Below, in pieces: positions 47,206 through 55,899 of a DNA stretch of 64,000 nucleotides (the stretch's first letter is position 1; each line of letters begins with the position of its first letter). The notes beneath the pieces were generated by a model, which saw only the letters and a program-made list of their open reading frames with translations, made no database searches and was not told the origin of the DNA. This DNA is from Burkholderiales bacterium. GTDB taxonomy: Bacteria; Pseudomonadota; Gammaproteobacteria; Burkholderiales; Burkholderiaceae_C. Location: assembly GCA_030604135.1 (NCBI GenBank), contig JAUVWL010000018.1, forward strand, positions 1 through 64,000, given 5' to 3'. The position numbers were made by a program, and so were the translations under genes.

Positions 47206-48407
47206 AGGCACCGGCCGTCACCGTCATCCTGACGTCGTTCAACCACGGACGCTTCATCGGACCCGCTATCGACAGCGTGCTGTCGCAGTCATTCGGCGAC
47301 TTCGAGCTCATCGTCCATGACGACAACTCGTCCGACGAATCGTGGGACATCATCCAATCCTACCGCGACCCACGTGTCCATCCGGTACGCAACCAGGAAA
47401 ACCGCCGGCAAAAGCCCATCAACACGGTGCTGCGTAGCGGTCAGGTTCGAGGCGAACTGATTGCCATCCACCACTCGGACGACCTCTGGCTGCCCACGAA
47501 GCTGGAGCAACAGGTGTCGGCACTGGCATCCCGGCACGAGCTGGGGGCGGTGTTCACACAGGCCGAACCGATCGACGAGCACGGCTTGCCTCTGGCTTCG
47601 GGAGATCACAATTACTCGGCCGTGTTCGAGCAGAACAACCAGCCCCGACACGCGTGGCTGCGCCAGTTCCTGACCAAGGGAAACGGGCTCTGCCACCCGA
47701 GCGCCCTGATTCGCCGCAGCACCTATGAGCGACTGGGTCTGTACAACGAAAGCTTGTTTCAGCTGGCCGACTTCGAGATGTGGATTCGGCTGTGCGCCCG
47801 GTTCGACATCCATGTGGTGCAGGAAAAGCTCACCCGATTTCGCGTGCTGGCCGCAGAGACCAACATGAGTGGCGACCGACCGGACGCTCGCAGCCGCCTG
47901 GCCCTGGAGTGGCCACTGGCCCTCAAGGCGTTCACCGAAATCCAGGATGTGCAACTGCTTCAGATGGCCTTTCCGGAAGTGGGCGCACTGCAGGACCTGA
48001 CCCGTGACGATGTGCCGCTGGTGTTTGCGCTGGCCGTGCTGGCTGTGGGCACACAGCCTACCGCCCGCATGTTTGCGCTGAGCCTGCTTCAGAGCGCGCT
48101 GGCCGATCGTTCGCGCCACGAGGACATCCGGCAGCGCTTCGGCTACGACATGCACCGCCTGTTCCGGGACACCGGCGATCTCGACGTGCTCAACGACATC
48201 CTGCTGCGAGAACGCCTGAACCTGGTTCACGCAAGAGAAGAAACGATTCACCAGCGTGAGCTCGAGATCATCGAACTCAAACACCGCATCGACGCCCTTG
48301 AGCAGCACCTGGACATGGTGCTTGGCAGCCGTTCCTGGACCCTCACCAAACCATTGCGCGACGTCACAGAATGGTGGGCAGGTCGGCGAAGCCGCCGGCG
48401 AGGCTGA
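47202..48407 (+). CDS. GT2 glycosyltransferase with C-terminal coiled coil
   Basis: A 401-residue enzyme. The GT2 domain (about 5-220) has VTVILTSFNHGRFI, the HDDNSSDES donor site and the HHSDDLW metal-site region (DD at about 93-94). A mid-region of unclear function follows, then a heptad-like segment (about 345-375) and the SRSWTLTKPLR motif that often ends polysaccharide GT2 proteins. Translationally coupled to sulfotransferase III by a 4-bp overlap. Confidence 0.86.
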   Translation: MKAPAVTVILTSFNHGRFIGPAIDSVLSQSFGDFELIVHDDNSSDESWDIIQSYRDPRVHPVRNQENRRQKPINTVLRSGQVRGELIAIHHSDDLWLPTKLEQQVSALASRHELGAVFTQAEPIDEHGLPLASGDHNYSAVFEQNNQPRHAWLRQFLTKGNGLCHPSALIRRSTYERLGLYNESLFQLADFEMWIRLCARFDIHVVQEKLTRFRVLAAETNMSGDRPDARSRLALEWPLALKAFTEIQDVQLLQMAFPEVGALQDLTRDDVPLVFALAVLAVGTQPTARMFALSLLQSALADRSRHEDIRQRFGYDMHRLFRDTGDLDVLNDILLRERLNLVHAREETIHQRELEIIELKHRIDALEQHLDMVLGSRSWTLTKPLRDVTEWWAGRRSRRRG

Positions 48408-48501
48408 CGTTCTCGCACCAGGCAACACGGCGGGCCCTGCCATCCGCTCACCTACAATTGCAGGGTTTTGCCAGTGGCGGCGTTGGCCACAGGAGTCCGA
48501 T

Positions 48502-49452
48502 TTGAAACTGATCATCCAGATCCCTTGCTACAACGAAGCCCAGACACTGGGCATTGCCCTGTCCGCCCTGCCCCGCCAGGTACCGGGCTTCGACAAGGTC
48601 GAGTGGCTGATCATCGACGACGGCAGCACCGACGAAACGGTGAAGGTGGCGCTGGAACACGGCGTGGACCACGTCATCCGCCACACTCGCAACCAGGGTC
48701 TGGCCCGCGGCTTCATGAACGGGCTGCAGGCCTGTCTGGAGCGGGGGGCCAATGTCATCGTCAACACCGACGCCGACAACCAGTACAACGCCGACGACAT
48801 CCCCCTGCTGACCCAGCCGATCGTGGATGGCAAGGCCGACTTCGTCATCGGCGCACGACCGATCCAGGCCATCGAGCATTTCAGCCCGATCAAGAAGCTG
48901 CTGCAAAAGCTGGGCAGCTGGGTGGTGCGGGTGGCCAGCAAGACCGACATCCCGGATGCGCCCAGCGGTTTTCGCGCCATGAGCCGGTCGGCCGCCCAGC
49001 GTCTGGTGGTGTTCAGCGATTACACCTACACGCTGGAAACCATCATCCAGGCGGGCCAGAAGAACATGGCCATCACGTCGGTGCCCATCCGGGTGAACGG
49101 GGATCTGCGACCTTCAAGGCTGGTCAAGAGCATCTCCTCGTACATCCGGCGCAGCATCGTCACCATCATCCGGGTTTTTGTCATCTACCGGCCCTTCCGC
49201 TTTTTCGGATCCATCGGTGCGGCACTTTTCGGCGCCGGTTTCCTGATCGGCTTGCGTTTCGTGTACAAGTGGCTGACCAGCGAAGGTGGCTACGATGGCC
49301 ACATCCAGTCGCTGATCCTGGCCAGCTCACTGATGGTGATCGGATTCCAGACCATCCTCATTGCCTTTGTGGCCGATTTGCTGTCGGCCAACCGAAAGCT
49401 GCTGGAGGAAATCCGGGCGCTCAACCTGCAGAACAAGGATTCCCGCGCCTGA
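48502..49452 (+). CDS. DPM1/ArnC-like polyprenyl-phosphate glycosyltransferase
   Basis: A 316-residue GT2 enzyme with the layout of polyprenol-phosphate sugar synthases. The catalytic core has IIQIPCYNEAQTL, LIIDDGSTDET and the metal-site NTDADNQY; the C-terminal third carries two TM segments (about 235-255 and 270-295). It would load a sugar onto undecaprenyl phosphate for a periplasmic GT-C enzyme. The start is a TTG at 48502 with an ideally spaced AGGAG (48491-48495); no ATG fits. A TACAAT at 48453-48458 may be a -10 box. Confidence 0.86.
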   Translation: MKLIIQIPCYNEAQTLGIALSALPRQVPGFDKVEWLIIDDGSTDETVKVALEHGVDHVIRHTRNQGLARGFMNGLQACLERGANVIVNTDADNQYNADDIPLLTQPIVDGKADFVIGARPIQAIEHFSPIKKLLQKLGSWVVRVASKTDIPDAPSGFRAMSRSAAQRLVVFSDYTYTLETIIQAGQKNMAITSVPIRVNGDLRPSRLVKSISSYIRRSIVTIIRVFVIYRPFRFFGSIGAALFGAGFLIGLRFVYKWLTSEGGYDGHIQSLILASSLMVIGFQTILIAFVADLLSANRKLLEEIRALNLQNKDSRA

Positions 49453-49474
49453 TCTCCACCACCCAAGACCCGGC

Positions 49475-50539
49475 ATGACCAGCCCCACGGCCACCCGCTC
49501 GATCTGGATTGACGCCGCCAAAGGCGTCGGCATCATCCTGATTTTTCTGGGCCATGTGTGGTCCACCGTCACGCCCTCCGCGCTGTACGTCTGGATCTAC
49601 GCGTTTCACGTACCGCTGTTCTTCTTCGTCTCGGGGCTGACGCTCAAGCCCGGCGCAGGCCCGCTGGGTTCGGTGGTGGTTAAGAAGCTGCGCACCCTGA
49701 TCCTGCCTTACCTGTGCTACGCGCTGCTGGGCTATGCCTTCTATGTCGCGGGCTATTTTCTGGCCCAGAAGCAGGGCATCCGGGTCGAGCAGTTCGACTA
49801 TGGCCTGTGGCCGCCTTTGGCCGGCATCTTCTACGGGACCATCGGTGACGGTCGCCTCATCAACGGCCCCGTCTGGTTCCTGGCCGCCCTGTTCTGGACC
49901 TTTCTGATCGGCTACCTGATCAACACCCTGATCCGCCAACCGCTGCTGCAATGGCTTGTGGTTTTGGCGCTGACCGCGCTGGGCCTGTCACTGGCAGAGA
50001 AGGTGACCCTGCCCTTCAGTGGTGTCGCGGCCCTGAGCGCCCTTGTCTTCCTGCAGGCGGGCTACAGTGCCCAGCGGCTGGGCAGCACGCCGCCCTGGCC
50101 CGAAGGCACGCGCTGGGCGATCGTCGCGGCCCTGTTTGTCGTGTCCCTGTTCAGCCAGGTGAACGATTTTGTGCGGTTTGGCGAAGGGGTGGTCGGCAAC
50201 CCCCTGTGGTTTCTGCTGTTTGCCTTTACCGGCCTGTGGATGGTTGTCCTGCTGCTGCAGCTGATCGAAGCCCGATCGCGGTGGCTGGCCTTCATCGGCC
50301 GCTACAGCCTGGAGATCATGCTGATCCACATGCTGATCATCAAGTCGGTGAAGGTTGTGATGAGCGGTCTGCTGGGTGTGGGTCTCACCCACATCGACAA
50401 CGACCTCGGGCTGGGCATGGTGGTGATGCTGTTGTCCGTGATCCTCCTGATTCCGGCGGTATGGATCATGGTGCGCTACCTGCCGTTCACCGTGGGCAGG
50501 GCCTCGGTGCCCACGGCAAGGGCACCGGTGTCACCGTGA
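49475..50539 (+). CDS. Acyltransferase family 3 membrane protein
   Basis: A 354-residue polytopic membrane protein of the acyltransferase-3 family, with about ten TM segments. The N-terminal IDAAKGVGIILIFLGHVW contains the family's catalytic-type His, followed by HVPLFFFVSG. Such enzymes O-acetylate or O-succinylate exported glycans. It starts 22 bp after the polyprenyl-phosphate transferase gene and overlaps the epimerase gene by 4 bp. Confidence 0.9.
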   Translation: MTSPTATRSIWIDAAKGVGIILIFLGHVWSTVTPSALYVWIYAFHVPLFFFVSGLTLKPGAGPLGSVVVKKLRTLILPYLCYALLGYAFYVAGYFLAQKQGIRVEQFDYGLWPPLAGIFYGTIGDGRLINGPVWFLAALFWTFLIGYLINTLIRQPLLQWLVVLALTALGLSLAEKVTLPFSGVAALSALVFLQAGYSAQRLGSTPPWPEGTRWAIVAALFVVSLFSQVNDFVRFGEGVVGNPLWFLLFAFTGLWMVVLLLQLIEARSRWLAFIGRYSLEIMLIHMLIIKSVKVVMSGLLGVGLTHIDNDLGLGMVVMLLSVILLIPAVWIMVRYLPFTVGRASVPTARAPVSP

Positions 50540-51465
50540 TAGCCGTCACCGGTGCCACCGGCTTCGTCGGCCGTGCCCTGGTGGAAAGGCTGAGGCAGAG
50601 GGCGGCCGTTCGACCACTGGTGCGACAAGGCAGCATACCGGCGGGCGCCGTTTCCGTGGGCCCTATCGACGCCGGAACCGACTGGTCACACGCCCTCGAT
50701 TCGGTCGATTGCGTTGTCCACTGTGCGGCCCGGGTGCACATGATGCAGGAGAACACCCGCGACCCACTGGCAGCCTACCGGAGCGTGAATGTGGACGGCA
50801 CCCGGCGACTGGCAGAGGCTGCCGCATCCAGTGGCGTTCGTCGCCTGGTCTTTCTGAGCTCGGTGAAGGTCATGGGCGAGACTTCTCCCAAGGGCCGCCC
50901 CTGGAGGGCCGGCGACGAGCCCCAACCTGCGGACCCCTATGGCCAATCCAAATGGGAAGCCGAACAGGCCCTGTGGTCGGTTGCCCGGCAAACCGGACTG
51001 GAAGTCGTGGTGGTGCGGCCTCCCCTGGTCTACGGCCCCGGCGTGCGTGCCAACTTTCTTCGTCTGATGCACGCGGTGGAGCGCGGCTGGCCGCTCCCGC
51101 TGGGCCTGGTTGACAACCGGCGCTCACTGCTGGCGCTGGACAACCTGGTCGATCTGTTGACGGTGTGCGCGCACCACCCTGACGCAGCAGGCCAGACCTT
51201 CATGGCGTCCGACGGTGTGGACCTGTCCACGGCGCAGCTGGTCAGGGCGATGGCCGCCGTCCTGGGGCTGTCGCCCCGTCTGTGGCCGGTGCCGGTCTGG
51301 CTGCTTCGGCTGGGCGGCACCCTCACAGGCCAGAGCGCCACTGTGTCCCGGCTGATCGACTCCCTGCAGGTGGACATCCGGCCCACCTGCGAGCGCCTGC
51401 AATGGCAACCGCCTGTGTCCCTGCAAACCGGCCTGCAGCGCATGCTGCAGAGCCAGACCCCATGA
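50536..51465 (+). CDS. NAD-dependent epimerase/reductase, WbpV-like
   Basis: A 309-residue extended SDR. The Rossmann motif VTGATGFVGRALV (4-16), a LSSVKVMGE segment and YGQSKWEAE with catalytic Tyr/Lys are intact. The GTG start at 50536 overlaps the acyltransferase stop. In O-antigen loci a protein of this type paired with an initiating transferase is often the WbpV/QuiNAc 4-reductase acting after WbpM, and both partners are in this window. A UDP-sugar 4-epimerase role is the main alternative. Confidence 0.83.
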   Translation: MIAVTGATGFVGRALVERLRQRAAVRPLVRQGSIPAGAVSVGPIDAGTDWSHALDSVDCVVHCAARVHMMQENTRDPLAAYRSVNVDGTRRLAEAAASSGVRRLVFLSSVKVMGETSPKGRPWRAGDEPQPADPYGQSKWEAEQALWSVARQTGLEVVVVRPPLVYGPGVRANFLRLMHAVERGWPLPLGLVDNRRSLLALDNLVDLLTVCAHHPDAAGQTFMASDGVDLSTAQLVRAMAAVLGLSPRLWPVPVWLLRLGGTLTGQSATVSRLIDSLQVDIRPTCERLQWQPPVSLQTGLQRMLQSQTP

Positions 51466-52022
51466 AGCGAAGTTTTGACCTGATGATGGCCGTTGCGGCC
51501 GGTCTCGTGCTGTTGCTGCCCATCGGCCTGATCGCCGTGCTGGTCCGACTCACCTCACCCGGCCCGGCTCTCTACTGGAGCGACCGTGTGGGACGGCACA
51601 ACCGCATCTTTCGCATGCCCAAGTTCCGCAGCATGCGGGTCGACACACCGGCGGTGGCCACCCACCTGCTCACCGATGCCAAGGCCTACCTGACACCGAT
51701 CGGCTCGTTTCTGCGCAAAAGCAGCCTGGACGAGCTGCCCCAACTCTGGAGCATCTTGCGGGGCGACATGAGCTTCGTCGGGCCGCGTCCGGCCCTGTTC
51801 AACCAGGATGACCTGGTTGCCCTGCGCACCGAGCACGGGGTGCACGAACTGGTTCCGGGTCTGACGGGATGGGCACAGATCAACGGTCGCGACGACCTGC
51901 CGATCCCGGTCAAGGTGCAGTTGGACGTCGAATACCTGCGTCGTCGCTCGTTCTGGTTCGACCTTTACATCATCGTTCGAACCTTCACCAACGTGATTCG
52001 GCGCAAAGGCGTGCAGCACTGA
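51462..52022 (+). CDS. Initiating phosphoglycosyltransferase (PglC/WcaJ-type sugar transferase)
   Basis: A 186-residue monotopic transferase that links a sugar-1-phosphate to undecaprenyl phosphate, the first step of repeat assembly. One N-terminal membrane segment (about 5-30) is followed by the catalytic motifs FRMPKFRSMR, SLDELPQLWSILRGDMSFVGPRP (Asp/Glu pair) and GLTGWAQINGRD. Its size matches the short PglC class rather than long WbaP. It overlaps the epimerase gene by 4 bp, so the reductase may feed it substrate directly. It is convergent with the histidine-kinase gene. Confidence 0.94.
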   Translation: MKRSFDLMMAVAAGLVLLLPIGLIAVLVRLTSPGPALYWSDRVGRHNRIFRMPKFRSMRVDTPAVATHLLTDAKAYLTPIGSFLRKSSLDELPQLWSILRGDMSFVGPRPALFNQDDLVALRTEHGVHELVPGLTGWAQINGRDDLPIPVKVQLDVEYLRRRSFWFDLYIIVRTFTNVIRRKGVQH

Positions 52023-52088
52023 GGGCGTGAGGGGCTATCGTCCATCCCTGGCTTGCGCAGCAAGACCCGACCAGCCCCGGGCGGCCCC

Positions 52089-53456
52089 TCAGGCGGGTGG
52101 TTCCGGCTTGGCCACCGGCAGCTCGACACGAACCCTCAAACCACCGGCCGCCGACGTGAGCAACTGCAGGCGCCCGTGATGCAGACCCACGGTGCGGGCC
52201 ACAATGGCCAGCCCGAGTCCGCTGCCGTCCGGGCGCTGCGGATGCAATCGTACAAAGCGCTCCAGGACACGCTCGCGATCGGCCTCTGCAATGCCCGGGC
52301 CGTCATCCGACACCTCGATCACGGCGACGCCAGCTTGCACCTGCAACGCCACATCGACACGGCGTCCTCCGCAGGCATAGCGGATGGCGTTGTCCAGCAG
52401 GTTGTCCAGCAGCGCGCGCAGCGCGTGCTCGTCGCCCCATACGGTGACCGGATCACATGCCGTCAGTCCCAGGTCCAGTCCGGCCTGCGTGGCCTGGGCT
52501 GAAAAGTCCACCACCGCCTGCCTGGTCAGCTCGTGCAGTGGCACCTCGGCGAAACTCGGGCGCGCGGCTTGTGGCTCCAGCCGCGCCAGTTGCAGCAACT
52601 GGGCCACCACCCGACCAATGCGAAGAATGCCCTGATCCAGGTCATCGAGGGCGGCCTGTCGCTCGTGCTCGGGGGCTTTGCGCACCAGTTGACCCTGCAA
52701 GCGAACAGCCGCCAGTGGGGTGTTGAGTTCATGCGCAGTGTCGGCGAGCAGACGCTTCTGGCTGGACAGCAGGGCATCCATGCGGTCAAGCAGCTGGTTG
52801 AGCGCCTGCACCAGCGGCACGACCTCCGCCGGCAGCGCCTCGGTGGGCAGGCGATCGAGCCGGGCCGGGTCTTGTCGGGCCACCTGCTGGCCGATGGTCT
52901 CGATGGGTTTCAACGACCGGGTGACCACCAGGTAAATGAGGCTTCCAAGCCCGCCCACCAGCAGCACCAACGGCACGGTCAACCAGAACAGCAGATCGTA
53001 GAACTGCTGCCGCCGAATGTGGGTGGTGACGGCGACCTGAACCGTCAGCTCGTTCTCGGGCAAAGTGAAAATGCGCCAGCTTTGCCCATTCCACAGAACG
53101 ATGTGGTGGCCTGCATCCTGGCGGGGAGGTCCCACTTCCGGCAAGGAAGAGTAGATCAGCTCGCCGTCTGGTCCCCAGATCTGGCTGACAAAGTGTGCCA
53201 GGTATTGGCTGTCAGGAAACCAGCGTTTCTCCAGCATGGAGCTGTCATCGGAAGCGTTGGTGCCGGCGGTGGACTCGGGTGGCACAACCGTTTCATCGTG
53301 GCGCAACACAGTCTCGGCAATCTGCTCCAGCCCCAGGTCACGCACGCTGTTGAACCCCTCCCAGGCCAGCCTGGCGGTCAGCAGCATGACCAGACCGGCC
53401 GTGAGCACCACGGCCAGCATCTGCGAGATCAAGAGGCGGGAGCGGATGGATGTCAT
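52089..53456 (-). CDS. Sensor histidine kinase, QseC/PmrB-type
   Basis: A 455-residue membrane kinase. TM1 (about 8-28), a periplasmic sensor domain (about 30-150), TM2 (about 155-177) and a HAMP region come first; the phospho-acceptor is H242 in DTAHELNTPL. The C-terminal ATPase shows NLLDNAIRYA, DDGPGI and GSGLGLAI. The start at 53456 overlaps the response-regulator stop (ATGA). The periplasmic domain gives no clear ligand. Confidence 0.95.
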   Translation of the reverse strand: MTSIRSRLLISQMLAVVLTAGLVMLLTARLAWEGFNSVRDLGLEQIAETVLRHDETVVPPESTAGTNASDDSSMLEKRWFPDSQYLAHFVSQIWGPDGELIYSSLPEVGPPRQDAGHHIVLWNGQSWRIFTLPENELTVQVAVTTHIRRQQFYDLLFWLTVPLVLLVGGLGSLIYLVVTRSLKPIETIGQQVARQDPARLDRLPTEALPAEVVPLVQALNQLLDRMDALLSSQKRLLADTAHELNTPLAAVRLQGQLVRKAPEHERQAALDDLDQGILRIGRVVAQLLQLARLEPQAARPSFAEVPLHELTRQAVVDFSAQATQAGLDLGLTACDPVTVWGDEHALRALLDNLLDNAIRYACGGRRVDVALQVQAGVAVIEVSDDGPGIAEADRERVLERFVRLHPQRPDGSGLGLAIVARTVGLHHGRLQLLTSAAGGLRVRVELPVAKPEPPA

Positions 53457-54115
53457 GCCGCGACAACCAGCTTGTAGCCAACCCCACGCACATTGACCAC
53501 CCAATCTCCGCCCAGCTTTTTTCGCAGGTGGTGCAAGTGCACTTCAACCGCGTTGCTCGACACCTCATCTTCCAGCCCATACAGGCTGTCCCGCAACTGG
53601 ACAGGTGACAAAACCGCCCCGGCCTGACGGGCCAGAGCCACCAACAGATCGAACTCCCTTGGCGTGAGTTTGAGCTCGTCGCCATGGAGGCGCGCCAGTC
53701 GCTGCACCGGGTCAACGTAAAGGCCACCCAGTTCGATGCCGGGCTGGGCCTGTCCCCTGGCGCGACGAACCAGCGCATGGACCCGCGCCACGAGCTCATC
53801 CAGATCGAAGGGCTTGGCCAGGTAGTCGTCGGCGCCCAGGTTCAGGCCATCGACCCGGTCACGCACGGCTGAGCGTGCGGTAACCAGGATGACCGGCGTG
53901 GTCAGTCCAGCGCGGCGGGCACGGGCCAGCACATCGAGTCCGTCCAGGTCGGGCAGGCCCAGGTCCAGCACGACCGCGTCGTAGCTGTGATCTTCAAGGG
54001 CATGCAGCGCGTGGGCCCCCTGGTCCAGCCGGTCGACGACAAACCCGGCCAGACGCAGCCCCTTCTGCATGCTCTCACCCAGCATGGTGTCGTCCTCAAC
54101 CAGCAGCAACTTCAT
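53453..54115 (-). CDS. OmpR-family response regulator, QseB/PmrA-type
   Basis: A 220-residue two-domain regulator. The receiver has the phosphorylatable D51 (VLDLGLPDLDG) and the switch Lys in LAKPF; the C-terminal winged-helix domain (about 125-218) includes RLHGDELKLTPREFDLL and the VEVHLHHLRKKLG recognition region, as in QseB and PmrA. It precedes its kinase in the operon. A CTTAA-type box lies 138 bp upstream between it and the divergent SAF-domain gene. Confidence 0.95.
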   Translation of the reverse strand: MKLLLVEDDTMLGESMQKGLRLAGFVVDRLDQGAHALHALEDHSYDAVVLDLGLPDLDGLDVLARARRAGLTTPVILVTARSAVRDRVDGLNLGADDYLAKPFDLDELVARVHALVRRARGQAQPGIELGGLYVDPVQRLARLHGDELKLTPREFDLLVALARQAGAVLSPVQLRDSLYGLEDEVSSNAVEVHLHHLRKKLGGDWVVNVRGVGYKLVVAA

Positions 54116-54252
54116 GGCGTTCGATCATCAAGGTCCAAAGGCTTGCCTTCAGTGGCGTGGTTCACAAACTCTAGCAGCCCACGCGACCGGACGGTGACAG
54201 GCTATGTGTCAGATACAACGCCCGCGCGCACCCAGACGCCCAAGCGCTGGTC

Positions 54253-54286
54253 CTTAACGAATCCTTAAGTCTGGGCCACCTAGACT
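54253..54286. promoter_or_regulatory. PmrA/QseB-type box and downstream -10 in the divergent region
   Basis: Two half-sites, CTTAAC (54253-54258) and CTTAAG (54264-54269), lie 11 bp apart start to start, matching the known PmrA/QseB direct-repeat box. A TAGACT (54281-54286) could be the -10 of a rightward promoter, putting the box over the -35 position as at activated PmrA promoters. It lies between the response-regulator gene and the SAF-domain gene, so it may control both. Confidence 0.65.
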
Positions 54287-54395
54287 GAAGACAGACGGCA
54301 TGGTGCTGCCATGCAAGGTGATAACAAGCGCGCCCAAGCTTCGCGAAGCTTGCCGATAGAGGTGCCTTCAGGGCAGGCATCATCCAGGAGAAGCC

Positions 54396-55640
54396 ATGTA
54401 TGTGACCAAGCAATTCAGCCCGATTGGCCTGAAGTCGCCGGGGTTTCCCGGCAAGACCCCCAAGGCTTCCCGCCTGCCGGACGTGCACACCCTCAGTCCA
54501 CTGCACAAGGTTCATCGGGTAGGCCTGGTTGGTACAGGCTTCGTCGCTCGCGGACTCGCCCGGCTGCTGTCTCGCAAAGGTGGCGACCTGCTGCTTTCCT
54601 CGGTCCTCACCCGGCGCACAGCAGCCGAGTCGGCCGATTGGCCCTTTCAAGACCAGCTGACTGCCTCGATCGACGAACTGATCGACGGCTCCGATGTGAT
54701 CATCGAGTGCAGTGGTGATGTGCTGCACTCCACCGAGGTGATCAACCGTGCCGTGCAGGCAGGCAAACCGGTGATCACCATGAACTCCGAGTTCCACGTC
54801 ACCACCGGCTCGTATTTCGTTGGCAAGGGATTGGTGACGGAGGCCGAGGGCGACCAGCCTGGCTGCCTGGCGGCATTGCATGAAGAGGCCGATGCCATGG
54901 GGTTCACCCCGCTGGTCTACGGCAACATGAAGGGCTTTCTCAACCACCACCCGGACCCCGAGGAAATGAAGTTCTGGTCGACCAAGCAAGGTATCAGCCT
55001 CGCACAGACCACCTCGTTCACGGACGGCACCAAGATCCAGATCGAGCAGGCCTTCGTGGCCAACGCATTCGGCGCCACCATCACAAGGCAGGGGCTGGAA
55101 GGTCCCGAGGCCGGTGACCTCAACAGCACCGCTTTCGCGCTGGCCGAAAAGGCCGTGGCGCTGGGATCCCCGATCTCCGACTATGTGCTGGCCCCGGGCC
55201 AGGTCGCCGGGGTGTTCCTCGTGTGCACCCACGAAGACGCTGATCGTGCGGCGCTGCGCTACCTGAAGATGGGCGAGGGTCCCTTCTATGTGCTGCTGAA
55301 GAACTACCACCTGTGCCAATACGAAATCCTCAAGACGGTGCGACGGGTCGTTCGAGGCGGTGGCGCCCTGCTGAACAACTCGGACAAGCCCGCCATTTCG
55401 GTGGTGGCCATCGCCAAATGCGAGATGGCGGCAGGCACCCCCATCCATCGCGCCATCGGCAGCTTTCTGGTTCGGGGAGAGGCGGCCAAGGTGCAGGATG
55501 TCCGGGGTCATGTGCCGATCGGCTTGCTGCAAAACGCGGTCACGCGCCGGAGGATCGAAGCAGGCCAGGTGATCAGCTTCGACGATGTCCATCTGCCCGA
55601 GTCGCTGGCACTGGACATCGCCAGCAGCGTTTTTGCCTGA
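54396..55640 (+). CDS. NAD(P)-binding oxidoreductase with C-terminal SAF domain
   Basis: A 414-residue protein. The N-terminal half is a Rossmann dehydrogenase related to homoserine dehydrogenase (VGLVGTGFVARGL near 42-54, then CSGDVLHSTEVI), followed by a central catalytic-type domain and a C-terminal SAF domain (about 340-400, HVPIGLLQNAVTRRRIEAGQVI). SAF domains also occur in sialic-acid synthases and sugar-acid dehydratases. An ideal AGGAGA site precedes the ATG. The gene is divergent from the two-component system and interrupts the polysaccharide locus. The substrate is unknown. Confidence 0.75.
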   Translation: MYVTKQFSPIGLKSPGFPGKTPKASRLPDVHTLSPLHKVHRVGLVGTGFVARGLARLLSRKGGDLLLSSVLTRRTAAESADWPFQDQLTASIDELIDGSDVIIECSGDVLHSTEVINRAVQAGKPVITMNSEFHVTTGSYFVGKGLVTEAEGDQPGCLAALHEEADAMGFTPLVYGNMKGFLNHHPDPEEMKFWSTKQGISLAQTTSFTDGTKIQIEQAFVANAFGATITRQGLEGPEAGDLNSTAFALAEKAVALGSPISDYVLAPGQVAGVFLVCTHEDADRAALRYLKMGEGPFYVLLKNYHLCQYEILKTVRRVVRGGGALLNNSDKPAISVVAIAKCEMAAGTPIHRAIGSFLVRGEAAKVQDVRGHVPIGLLQNAVTRRRIEAGQVISFDDVHLPESLALDIASSVFA

Positions 55641-55795
55641 CCTGAGGTCAGCTTGATCGTCACCGCCCGCTGTGGACAGTCCCGCGTACGTCAACCCCTT
55701 GGCATGTGTCCCATGTGGGCTTTTTGACACGCACGGGTGCCACCTCACCCCATCTGTCCACCGCCACAGGGGGTGGTGGTCGTAAAATCGTTGGT

Positions 55796-55836
55796 ACAGG
55801 CATGCGAGCCTGTCTAGCCGGCTGCTTTGCAGCCGG
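55796..55836 (+). other. Two consecutive hairpins in the leader of the WbpM-like gene
   Basis: A 6-bp hairpin (55796-55801/55808-55813) is followed by a 7-bp hairpin (55818-55824/55830-55836). Neither has a trailing T-run, so they are not standard terminators. A TTGACA (55724-55729) lies upstream without a convincing -10. The structure may affect expression of the dehydratase gene that starts 63 bp on. Confidence 0.4.
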
Positions 55837-55899
55837 GCAACCGGTTGTCTGGCCGGTGCTGAACCCAGACCCGCGCGTTTGGCGTCCGTACCCCGATTC

